NCBI RefSeq assembly: GCF_963576615.1 | Contig: NC_088715.1 | Coordinates: forward strand, 29,650,463 to 29,714,462 | DNA from: Watersipora subatra | Lineage: Eukaryota > Bryozoa > Gymnolaemata > Cheilostomatida > Watersiporidae | Direction: 5' to 3' | DNA: 64,000 nucleotides | Shown here: positions 46,975 to 55,711 of the stretch, piece by piece | Layout: every line of letters begins with the position of its first letter | Numbering within the stretch: position 1 is the first letter of the stretch | Made by a program: the position numbers and the translations under genes | Notes under the pieces: generated by a model | What the model was told of the DNA's origin: nothing | What the model saw: the letters and a program-made list of their open reading frames with translations, nothing else | Database searches by the model: none

Positions 46975-48275
46975 AGACTGGAGAGACCGCAACACCAGCT
47001 CCCATCAGCTCCGCAATCCAATCAACTCCGGTCCGACACAATCCGAGGCCGGCCCGGACAACCAGGAGTCCGGAGCCATACGGAGATAGTATATGCTACT
47101 GGATAGAATTAACAAAAATTGATGCGGAGGTCGCCCGGGAAGGAGGTAGAACGGTTCTCACGGACGCAACCCAATATTTCTTATTGAAGCACTCATTTTC
47201 TCTGAACGACATCAGAGCGCTGGAAAATATGGAGAACAAAGGCAAAACACTTATCTACAGGATTTACTGACTTCGGTCACAATGAGTTTGAAAGAAACTT
47301 GAGAAGGAGTAGATAGGCCAACACCGGAAAACGTGGTGGCCTACCAAGGGAGTAACACGGAGAGAAATGATGCACGACAGCCAGATTCTGCCGTATAGGA
47401 GATTATGGAGGAGGGAGCAGAGGCATTTTTGGATGCCAATCTGACAGAAGATAGCGTAGAGGAGCTACTGAATAAAGTTATGCCGGAACCAGAGGAAGAA
47501 GAGTGCCGGGTGGCTGCTGTACGCACAGTTTTCTTCTCCGCTGGCCGTTGCTGTGAGGAAAAGCACACCCGTAAGGCAGCTGGACCCAGAGAAGGTCAGG
47601 CCACAGAAGAAGACCATCATGAGGACCATTAAGTACCTGTCTTCCCGGACTGTGGCACGGGCGGAAGAGCAGATGAAAGATGGAAGTTGCCGGATCTGCC
47701 AGTTTTCAACCAGCCACAGGCGGATCCAATTTCATGTGCTGCAACACTACGCCGTGTTTGCGTGCACCTGCAATTTGCAGCACGTGTCAAGGGACCAGAT
47801 GTCACTACACCACGTGACTCACCAGCAAGGAAAAGAGAAGCCGGTGGTATATCTGGTGGATCAAGTCTCCTGGGAGCAGTTTTGCCAGGAGAACATGAAA
47901 GGCTCCCTGACAATGGCTGTCTGCACACCCACTCCCAGAGGAAGGAAACGACGAAGCCCTTGGAAAGGAGCACAATGGGCTAGGACACCGCCGTTACCCC
48001 CAGCCCGAGTCCGCCCAGCTTCAACCAGGAGGAGCAGGACGACCGCGGAGCTCGCCGGGTCACGCACTCTAGCCGAAGTGATAGGACAGACTCCGGCCAG
48101 CAAGACCCTCCTGCAGACGCAGCGCAGCCGGCCCCAGTTGCTAGCACATGATTCACAGGAATGGACGAGGACTGATGAGACTATACAGGCGACCCTACGA
48201 CAGGGACACCTGGAGGGCCGGGACCGCCAGCTACTATTGGAGGAGATAGAGCGCCATCGCTATGGAGCTCACTAA
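46975..48275 (+). pseudogene. Accessory reading frame with zinc-finger-like motifs
   Basis: Between the broken pol and the 3' LTR lies coding-like sequence in two frames: frame A 46975-47270 (Pro/Arg-rich, then CYWIELTKIDAEVAREGG), frame B 47282-47545 (SVEELLNKVMPEPEEEE, acidic, with TGA and TAG interruptions), and frame A again 47553-48275, open for 240 codons. The last part has two C2H2-like modules: CRICQFSTSHRRIQF with H-x3-H, then FACTC with a second H-x3-H. A basic, Ser/Thr/Pro-rich segment and an acidic end (LLLEEIERHRYGAH) follow. It lies where some LTR elements carry env or other extra frames, but no signal peptide or membrane segment is seen. A nucleic-acid-binding role is inference. 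I know no named family. Confidence 0.55.
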
Positions 48276-48347
48276 CATGAGGCTCTGGCCCAGCTAGTCC
48301 TCCCACAGGGTGTGAATTGGAGACCATAGTCGCCAATGTGGGGAGTG

Positions 48348-48682
48348 TGTGGTAGATGGTGTTCCTTTACACTAGCCAAGCACCGCCGATGTACAGTCGA
48401 GTCAAGCATAGCCAAGCCAGAGCCGTGCCGACAAAAGGCCTTGCCGAGCTGGACCGAGCCAAGCCGTGCCGGGTCTAACCAAGCAGAACAGGGACAGAGT
48501 TTAGCAGCTATATAAGCCCAAAAATTTGTCTAGTAGAGCTGAGCTGTTCTGGGCCTGTTCATTGCTTGTCAATTGATTCATTTCTTGTACACCTTGATGA
48601 ATTAAGCAGAAATATATGTATTGTACTTATGCACAAGTCTTGTACTAGTGGAGGAAAGTGAAGATCGCACAAAACTGTGACA
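48348..48682 (+). repeat. 3' LTR of GC-rich Gypsy element
   Basis: 335 bp, TGTGGT...ACA, with TATATAAG at 48509-48516. Compared with the 5' LTR it has many substitutions and two small indels, so the insertion is old relative to the 30736-34515 element. Confidence 0.9.
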
Positions 48683-48795
48683 ATATGCCGTTTGAAAGTG
48701 CAATAGCAAATGTTATCTGTTAAATGCAAATAGATTTTCTGACCAAATATTTTTTTATTACCTGCGCAATGCTGGGTACCACAACTGATATAAAA
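48683..48795 (+). repeat. Dispersed repeat R, right half
   Basis: It resumes ATATGCCGTTTGAAAGTGCA and continues to GCGCAATGCTGGGTACCACA then ACTGATAT, the diverged right end of family R. With 42195-42309 it forms one interrupted copy. Confidence 0.75.
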
Positions 48796-48918
48796 TCAAG
48801 TGTATATCTGTCATCGTCTGTATGTCCAATTAACAGTGATTGGGTAAAATACACACAATTGTACGCTTCATCAGTCTGGTGAGAACATGAGGTGTAATGA
48901 TTATATGCCCAAATATTC

Positions 48919-49010
48919 TGAGGTATGGCAAGGTGGCTGCATGGTTTAATAGTAGCATGGTTTGCAAGAGTCAAACCCGTGCATCGGTATTCATGTGTTT
49001 GATTCTAGTG
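48919..49010 (+). repeat. Possible tRNA-like SINE module
   Basis: GGTGGCTGCATGG resembles an A-box and GTGTTTGATTCTAG resembles a B-box at roughly tRNA spacing. The match is weaker than in the 13066 module. It could be chance. Confidence 0.3.
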
Positions 49011-50108
49011 AGGTTTGATTTTTGTGAACCATCTAATAAATATCTTTTTTCTATCGCTCTTTGCTTGGTTTGTACAGAGATGGTGTTACATAGGTGATAA
49101 AAAAAAATGTTGTCATTACTGAAATTACTCAAATCATTCAGTACTCAAATTATACTGTAAAAGCCTGAGCAAACTTTGCTACTGATTGTAAAATATGTGA
49201 CTTTTCTACCTAAGTATTATTTGTTTTTCTGGAGATTTAGTAGGGGAAATGTTTCTAAAGTAATTTACATGTTTTATTTCCAAAATTTTAGCGGTTAAAT
49301 ATTTATAAACTTACTCGAAATTTGGTTTTATTGTTAAAATCTTATTTGTGGCCATCAAAAAACTTTTTATTCCGTATTTTACTTTTCTGAATATTTTTTA
49401 GTTAACAAATTAGTTCGATGCTCATACAATGTGGTTGAAAACTGGTTTTTTGATTACCTTTATTTGAAGTATTGTCTGGACATTTTTTATCTAAAATGGA
49501 TTATCAGCACTTGGTTATAGTAATAAATTTTGTGTTGCTGGTTGTATAATTGATATACATTGCTTTAAGAAGAAACACTATGTCTTTGTGATGAGAACAG
49601 CCCAGTACTAAAATACTTCAAGTTCATAGCATAAACCAAGCTATAGAAAGAAAGGGATTAAATAACTACAAGCATTATTGGTAATAATACTTCATAAGCC
49701 TTCCAATTTCTATTTGTAAGTTTGTGTATCTGTTCCAATTGAGAACATATTTGTTTACTAAGGAAAACTACAATTTTCATGCTGTGTGGTTATTATCACT
49801 TCAACGTAAATATTGTGATGAAAAAGAATAAAATTTATTGAGGTTGTTAGAGTCAGCTATTTCTGCTAAAACAGATGTGTTAGGTTGATTTCAACTGGTG
49901 TGGACCAATTTTTTTACAATTTTTAATTTTTATTTCTACCTACATTCAACTTTGAAAACTTATAAAATTTTCACTCCATGAACCTCAGAAACATTTAAAA
50001 AGAAATGCAAACCCTCTTGTTTGTTGGGTATTCCTTCATCAAGTATTGTACATTTTCTAAAGACTAACTCGTGTTTCAATTGACTATCACTGTGCTTTTG
50101 TCTCTTTG
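49011..50108. other. Intron sequence without recognised feature
   Basis: AT-rich part of dehydrogenase intron 3. No coding sequence. Its end (TTTTGTCTCTTTGCAG at 50096-50111) looks exactly like a splice acceptor and is probably the original exon 4 acceptor, now separated from the exon. Confidence 0.6.
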
Positions 50109-50112
50109 CAGT
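50109..50112. repeat. CAGT, left copy at transposon junction
   Basis: CAGT here follows a pyrimidine tract and is repeated at 53383-53386 on the other side of the transposon. It is read as a 4-bp target duplication that included the AG of the acceptor. Confidence 0.6.
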
Positions 50113-50646
50113 AATGAAGAGCCTAGCGCTATAAGTGCCTAAGTCACATAATGTCCGATTCCATCAGCAGCTCATTAAAGATTTAAAGTTTATGGTAAAT
50201 CATACTAATAGCTTTTTGAAAACATCTTTCACACCTTTCTTGACTACTGTGTTAACTTGACATATGACATGAGTTACAAGGTTTTTTTTTAAAACGGTAG
50301 GCGGGTAAGCAAAAAAATTAACTATGGACTTAGGTACTTTTGATTCAAATTTCGGACTTGCACCGCGAAATATCGCTGTGGCTTAATACAATCCGCTAAA
50401 ATGCTAGTATCCAACATAATATGAGACTTTGCAATATAATGTATGATCAGAATATATATATATATATAATGTATGATCAGAATATATAATGAGGTTATAT
50501 TATGATAATATGATACATGACTGGAATATGAGACTAAAATATTGAGATAAATTAATACTAAAAGGGGCGACCTGGAGAGTATAATGTGACTAAAATAATA
50601 AAATGAAACTATGTAATAAAGTAAAAGTTCTGCGCTCTACTCCCTA

Positions 50647-50662
50647 TCATCATCATCATCAT
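50647..50662. repeat. CAT microsatellite
   Basis: Five tandem CAT units and a partial unit, just downstream (minus-strand sense) of the transposase stop codon. Confidence 0.8.
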
Positions 50663-51284
50663 CTAGATCTGCAATGGCAGCACTGTATGGTTTAAGTTTG
50701 TCTTAAAAAGTGACTCTCGCATCTAGATGTACGTGGGAGAGAAGCGCCTTCACATCGTTGTATTTAGCCTCTTTGATCGCGAGGAAGTTTCCTGGTGCAT
50801 AGGCCTGGCAAAGATTGGTAGGGTTGGTAAGATTCACCATCTTCATTTCTCTTTTCAAGATAATAACTGAAGTGGTACAGTCAGCTGTCATGGCAGTTCG
50901 GCTTGTCACCGTCTTTCCAAGTTGGAATCGAACCCCCCGAAATGCCACAATACCAGTTACTGCTTTTACAACGGGCTCGTAAGCATCTTTATAGTTCATA
51001 ACAGTTATAACTAGTGTGTCATCTAGTAGCATATCATCTGTCAACGGGTGTTCAACAAAGGCTATCCGGAATGGTTTCTGTTGGTCTGTCGTCTTTATTA
51101 GGTTGACCCACTCCGACGGTAAAGTCACACGGTCCTTTTTTTTCTTCTTTTCTCGATGCGTCCAAAGTCTCTGTATAATAAACACCTCACGTTGGTGAAC
51201 GTGTAAAATTACAAGATTGCAATATACTTTTTCTCGTAATAACGTGAACTTAGAATCACATAACCAGTAATAACATCTACTCAC

Positions 51285-51392
51285 CGGTCACAAGGCATAC
51301 GACTATGTCCTGGTAGATGGTACTTTACTTCGATTTCCTTGAGTGTGCATCCAGCCTTGTTGACTAGGCCACAGAGATAGGCGTAGATGTAT
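51285..51392 (-). pseudogene. Transposase exon 3
   Basis: Acceptor TTTTTTCAG, donor GTGAGTAG. It reads YIYAYLCGLVNKAGC and YHLPGHSRMPCDR and joins exon 4 as R-DFGRIEK. No lesion in this exon. Confidence 0.75.
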
Positions 51393-51504
51393 CTGAAAAA
51401 ACTAGAACACATGCATAAGCCTATCATTCTCATACTAGAAATATAACAGTACAACGCTTTAAAACGAGATATGTGTAACAAACACTGACATGACATATAC
51501 TCAC

Positions 51505-52592
51505 CTGTTCTTATTTTGCAAGAAGCAGTTGTCAGCAAAGATGGTCAGCTTAGTAATAATGTCCGGGAGCTTAGATATGTAATTGTCAAGGATTGAAATT
51601 ACATCATTAGGGCCTTTCCCAGCATAATGTTCCGCATATAAGTACATGTAGGGCTGATCGGTAACCATGCTGTGTATATATAGGTTGTGTATCCATAGCT
51701 GTCGTTTGTAATATTCTTGGCCAATTCCAGTTAATGGGAGTGGTAAGTTCTTTTCATAGTCCATACATATCACATCTGTATTTCCAGCCAGCTTCGCTGC
51801 TTCCGAATCTTCTTTCATTTAGACATTTAAGACGTCTGCCTTTCGAATGTGGAGCTCATGTTGCGCCGTCAGCTCTCTAGCTTTCCTAGGATCCCCCACC
51901 CGCCTCGGCAGCTTTAATATCTGCGGTGAACTTTTCACATTTGTCACAAATATCACTGCGGGGATATCCGAATGCAATGCTAAACTCAAAGTTAAATATA
52001 TCGTGGTACAGCCAGTATTTGACATCGTTACACTCTGGCGTATCTCGTATAAATAGCCGGTGCTTTTCAGCAATGCTGAGTTTGCCATCAAGGTAGCTTT
52101 TATTCTCATTTTTTGAGCGACTATACTGACTCTCACGTGCTGGAAACTGCCTGATATGAGATCTTATCTTATCTCGAATATCTTCTGGTATCTTTGGATG
52201 GTTTCCATGATTGCCACGTCCATTTTTGATGTCTATGGCAAAGTCGAGAACCTTTTTCTTCAACCGTGACTTTTTGATGCCAAGTGTGCCACAAAAAGCT
52301 GACTTGCAGACATCTTCTGTATGTGTTGGTAATGTGATAGAGTACGTGTAACTAATGCGCTTCTTGGCGTTTTCTTTGCGTGGTCTTCTTTTAATCTGGG
52401 CATCAGGTGACACTGATATGCAGCCACGTAGATATATATTTTGTTCATTGTGATCTGGTAAAGCATTGAAGTCTTCAAGGATTTTAGACAGTTCAACTGG
52501 CGAAAACTTAGTGTTACACTTGCAGCGACACTGCACCAGCACCTGGACTCTTTCAGCCACCGCTCTGCCTCTATAAGATACATGCTGCTTCC
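51505..52592 (-). pseudogene. Transposase exon 2
   Basis: Acceptor CTGTTCTAG, donor GTGAGTAT. It holds most of the protein, including two of the three acidic contexts. A frameshift at the G run near 51895 and TAA at 51819-51821 interrupt it; on either side the frames read DIKAAEAGG and DPRKARELTAQHELHIRKAD. Confidence 0.75.
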
Positions 52593-52985
52593 CTAGAACA
52601 GATATAAGAAAATTAATATTAATATAAACAACATGAACTTGACACAAAAATCACAAAACAGACACTGCACTCCACTAGGTGCACTGACAGTTACAGTGAC
52701 GCAGGAAGCTGCAGGATTGATTGGAAAATTTATCCAGAAATATATAATAATATTAGTAGTAAAGGTTTTAGTCTAGGGCTCATTATCATAGCCTCCATAT
52801 ATTTCATCCTTCTATTTACTGAGATAAAGCTGTAATGAATGATTGATGAACAAGAGTCAGCTTGTTTGCTTGCCCATGAGTGAATCACACTCACAGTCAC
52901 ATCACACTGACAAGGCAGATTGCTAGTTTCAAAAAGGTTGGTAAAAGCTTTGAAATAGCCATTGAATGTATTATTATCAAATTAC

Positions 52986-53106
52986 CTGCAATCTTGGCTG
53001 TTTTTATTTCATTTCTCTTCCACTTGCTTAGGGTATATCGTATCTTCTTAGCTGAATTTGGCTGCTCATTCTCTCTATTCTCATTTATATCAACATTGTC
53101 AGCCAT
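52986..53106 (-). pseudogene. Transposase exon 1
   Basis: ATG at 53106 (minus strand) begins MADNVDINENRENEQPNSAK, followed by RYTLSKWKRNEIKTAKIAG. It ends before donor GTAATTTG in phase 1 and joins exon 2 as G-KQHVSYRGRAV, which fits the related proteins. Confidence 0.7.
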
Positions 53107-53382
53107 TTTGAGAATCAACAATGAGTCACATGACTTCAACAATACACATGATTGGCCAACTATGGACTTATGAACTTATAGCATACAATCCTTGGACTTA
53201 AGTACTTTTAACTAGGAGTAGGATCCGCCCCTCATAATCTCACTGCTTTAAACAGGGACTTAGACACCTTTTTCATACAATACAAGTGAGGACTATGTTG
53301 ATTACACCCAGAAAAGTTTACAAAAGATGACAAGTCAATTTTTTTGAATGTGTGACTTAAGCACTTTTAGCACTAGCCTCTT

Positions 53383-53386
53383 CAGT
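53383..53386. repeat. CAGT, right copy at transposon junction
   Basis: It follows the transposon end CCTCTT, and the AG at 53384-53385 is the acceptor used for exon 4. Confidence 0.6.
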
Positions 53387-53479
53387 TGCTAAGATGTGTA
53401 AAACCTTTAAAATGACTGTCTGGGGGATGGTGAATACTTTGCCAGAGGAGAATGCATGTCAATATGTGGATGAATATAG
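53386..53479 (+). pseudogene. Dehydrogenase exon 4
   Basis: Acceptor CCTCTTCAG, donor GTTAGT. It encodes VAKMCKTFKMTVWGMVNTLP and ENACQYVDEYR, the helix and strand after the dinucleotide-binding loop. Open in frame. The acceptor's pyrimidines come from the adjacent transposon end. Confidence 0.85.
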
Positions 53480-53886
53480 GTTAGTCTATTGCATGTGATC
53501 GATTCCATGCAAAAGCTACATGATAAAGTTGCAATTATGATATCTATACCCTGAACCGTTTGAATTTATGTATCTAGCGGGGTTGAAGTGGTATTTTCGT
53601 CAGACAATAGAAATAAGTATCAACATTATACATAAGCAAAATGTGATATTCCCGATTTTAACAAGTTTTTATTGCATAAGTGTTGCTCAATTTCTTGCAT
53701 TTTAGGCATCACTTGAAAGGGAGCATTGCTTCTTAGTCATTTTGCTAGAACGTCTTGAACAAAAGCGTGTATGTAGTATAAATCAGCGATTGGAGAAGTT
53801 GTTGTTTCGTACCATTTTTAATATCTGCATCTTTAATACCTTTTTACTACAGCCTTGTACCTTTCCTTTTTTTCATTTTACTGCAG

Positions 53887-54076
53887 GACAGGATCAGATA
53901 TAGACTCCATCTTGTCAAACTGTGACTACCTCTGTAGCATTCTACCTAGTACACCAAAAACTAGGGGCCTCTTTGATGGAGATCGTTTTTAAAGACTGTT
54001 CCTCTAAACAACCTGTCTTTATGAATGTGGGCCGGGGGATATTTGCAGTGAGCAGTCCATCCTCAATGCTCTACGG
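53887..54076 (+). pseudogene. Dehydrogenase exon 5
   Basis: Acceptor TTTTACTGCAG, donor GTAAGTG. It encodes SDIDSILSNCDYLCSILP and STPKTRGLFDGD. An extra T near 53988 then gives TAA at 53990; the shifted frame continues KDCSSKQPVFMNVGRG with the catalytic Arg. A further minus-one and plus-one pair between about 54036 and 54061 would restore DICSEQSI, which fits better than the unshifted reading. The exon is 190 bp, one more than phase consistency requires, as expected from a net one-base insertion. Confidence 0.85.
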
Positions 54077-54421
54077 TAAGTGAAGAAAAATAACTAACTG
54101 TACTGACTGCTAAATTACAAATGATTAGAATTCATCAGCCAATACAGTATATGTACATGTATATTTAATTTATGCTAAAATAAAAATGAAAACTTTAGAT
54201 AAAATATTTGGAGTGATGTGGAATGTGTAATGTGGAGCTTACACAATGAGTGGTTTACATTAGAAAAGTGTCAACAGTAATATAACGACTCGGTATTTTG
54301 TTATGCAGGTAATCCTCACTTCATGATGGACTATTTCCTAAAAGCCTGGTCAATTGATATCAATTAATAAAATCAGTTAATTTTAACGTGGATGATGTTT
54401 AACTACAGTAAAATTACATTG

Positions 54422-54765
54422 GCTTTATACTGTCTTACGTTGACAGAGTTATCCACCTTCCTTGTTAGTTACATGTAGCCTTTATACTGTCTTACATTGA
54501 TAGAGTTATCCACCTTCCTTGTTAGTTACTTGTAGCCTTTATAATGTCTTACATTGATATAGTTATCCACTTTACTTGTTAGTTACTTGTAGCCTTTATA
54601 CTGTCTTACATTGATAGAGTTAACCACCTTCCTTGTTGGTTACTTGTAGCCTTTATACTGTCTTACATTGATAGAGTTATCCACCTTCCTCGTCAGTTAC
54701 TTGTCGCCTTTATACTGTCTTACATTGATAGAATTATCCACCTTCATTGTTAGTTACTTATAACT
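54422..54765 (+). repeat. 57-bp minisatellite in intron 5
   Basis: Six tandem copies of a 57-bp unit beginning CCTTTATACTGTCTTACATT and ending AGTTACTTGTAG. Copies differ by one to five bases. Intron 5 of the dehydrogenase pseudogene spans 54077-54865. Confidence 0.92.
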
Positions 54766-54865
54766 AATCGCATAGACTCACACAACTGGTGGTCTTTTAA
54801 CTTATGCTTAGAACAATCTGGAAATTTACCGCTTAGCAGTTTCTGATTTTTTGTATTTTTTTCAG

Positions 54866-54995
54866 ACAGGGCAGGATCAGGGCTGCTATATTGGATGTGT
54901 TACCTGAAGAGCCATTACCAAGCAGCTTTTTTCTTTGGAAACACCCAAATGTCACGATTACTCCCCATTGCTCTGCTTTGTCTCTTCCTGATGAG
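54866..54995 (+). pseudogene. Dehydrogenase exon 6
   Basis: Acceptor TTTTTTTCAG, donor GTCAGT. It encodes GRIRAAILDVLPEEPLPSSF then FLWKHPNVTITPHCSALSLP, with the catalytic Glu (second E of PEEP context) and His (TPH). No stop. Ends in phase 0. Confidence 0.9.
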
Positions 54996-55444
54996 GTCAG
55001 TAACATTAGTCCAAATTAAACATTATCTTTGTTTTTTTGATTATAATTGTAGCATATACTCTCTCCAACTAACCCTATCATTGAGTATTTTTGTTGTGTT
55101 TGGAAGGATAAACCCTAAATTATCTGTAATGTATTTAGATAGGAAAGCGATTGAGAAGCAACGGTAAGCAATTTATAAGTGCTTACTGTTGCTTCTCAGA
55201 TGACTCTGTAATCTGGTTATTGACCTATATAAGCATTACCAGTGCTAACATCAAAAGTTATTTAGTTCACAAAGTGATTCCTTCTATCCCTCGGCAGCAC
55301 ACAACTCCCTAGATGGTAACTTTATTTGTTTGTGTTAAAACTACCAGCTGCTTGCTTTTTCAAGTCCAAATTGCTTATTTTTGCAGGAATGATTACTCAT
55401 ATTCATTTAAATTACGTTAATGTATTGTTTCTGGTCTGTTGCAG

Positions 55445-55531
55445 GTAGCTAGCCTTATTTCAGAGAATATAGAAAACTACATGCTTGACCGACCACTTAA
55501 GTACGTCATAGACTGGAGCAAAGGCTATTGA
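55445..55531 (+). pseudogene. Dehydrogenase exon 7
   Basis: Acceptor CTGTTGCAG. It encodes VASLISENIENYMLDRPL and KYVIDWSKGY then TGA, the typical C-terminal end of the family (DWSKGY). Confidence 0.9.
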
Positions 55532-55705
55532 TAAAGGTTATTTTGAATACTCAAGGACATCTCCTAGTGACTGAATGCTGTGTTGTTACCTGATACACAA
55601 TTTGTGTTCATACTTTATATAATTTGTACTGCGCTTTTACCACTTTTACTATCGTGTGGTTAATTATATAGTGAAACTAGTGGCAGGCCTGGTGTTTACA
55701 CGGGC

Positions 55706-55711
55706 AATAAA
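55706..55711 (+). promoter_or_regulatory. Candidate polyadenylation signal
   Basis: AATAAA 174 bases after the dehydrogenase stop codon, the first one downstream. Confidence 0.5.

Larger units (their letters stand above)
42310..48682 (+). mobile_element. GC-rich decayed Gypsy element with extra 3' reading frame
   Basis: LTRs at 42310-42649 and 48348-48682 are roughly 85 percent alike by eye, start TGTGGT and end ACA, with an ATAT target duplication. A primer-binding-like TGGTGGCAGCGGTGGGAT follows the 5' LTR, and a purine tract (GTGGGGAGTG) precedes the 3' LTR. Gag, DSG protease, RT and RNase H are recognisable but broken. No integrase core is seen after RNase H. A further reading frame with zinc-finger-like Cys/His pairs fills the space before the 3' LTR. 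The internal part is clearly richer in G and C than the host DNA. Confidence 0.92.
50703..53106 (-). pseudogene. Spliced DDE-type transposase-like gene
   Basis: Four exons on the minus strand join through GT..AG introns: 53106-52986, 52592-51505, 51392-51285, 51170-50703. The product starts MADNVDINENRENEQ and has a Cys-rich N-terminal part (VQCRCKCN), KSAFCGTLGIKKSRL, a basic HYSR-like linker (ARESQYSRSKNENKSYL) and a CDKC knuckle. Then come acidic residues in strand-like contexts: VICMDYEKN, LTIFADNCFLQNKN, and CDRDFGRIEK across the last junction. This order fits an RNase H-fold transposase widespread in invertebrates, usually annotated as uncharacterised. A frameshift in a G run near 51895, TAA at 51819-51821 and a frameshift in an A8 run near 51140 disable it. 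Confidence 0.72.
50113..53382 (-). mobile_element. TIR DNA transposon with spliced, decayed transposase
   Basis: Ends near 50115-50150 (TGAAGAGCCTAGCGCTATAA then GTGCCTAAGTCACA) and 53350-53384 are imperfect inverted repeats of about 35 bp. Copies of GGACTTARGTACTTTT-like motifs lie inside both ends (50325, 53194, 53257, 53354). The interior encodes one spliced transposase-like gene on the minus strand. A 4-bp duplication and this protein type suggest a Sola-like or related superfamily, but I cannot confirm that. It lies exactly at the exon 4 acceptor of the dehydrogenase gene. Confidence 0.8.
35529..55531 (+). pseudogene. D-2-hydroxyacid dehydrogenase gene, seven exons, disabled
   Basis: Seven exons join through GT..AG introns of consistent phase into a frame of about 332 codons, the usual length for NAD(P)-dependent D-2-hydroxyacid dehydrogenases of the glyoxylate/hydroxypyruvate reductase type. 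Exon 1 ends in the TWAGVD motif. Exon 3 has the Rossmann glycine motif LGVGDIGK. The catalytic Arg (NVGRG), Glu (LPEEP) and His (TPHCSA) regions are all present in exons 5 and 6. Stops at 35664, 36568 and 36583 and one to three indels in exon 5 disable it. With introns kept it is an unprocessed pseudogene, or a nonfunctional allele. Intron 3 is 14.4 kb and holds three large mobile elements. Family assignment is firm; the exact substrate is unknown. Confidence 0.85.

Noticed and set aside
46975..48275. Envelope gene making the GC-rich element retrovirus-like
   Set aside because: No signal peptide, cleavage site or membrane anchor is seen. The Cys/His spacing points to zinc-finger-like modules.
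54305..54330. Possible dehydrogenase exon starting after TTATGCAG at 54309
   Set aside because: The sequence after it has an early stop and does not fit the family. Exon 5 joins exon 6 at 54866 with matching phase and sequence.
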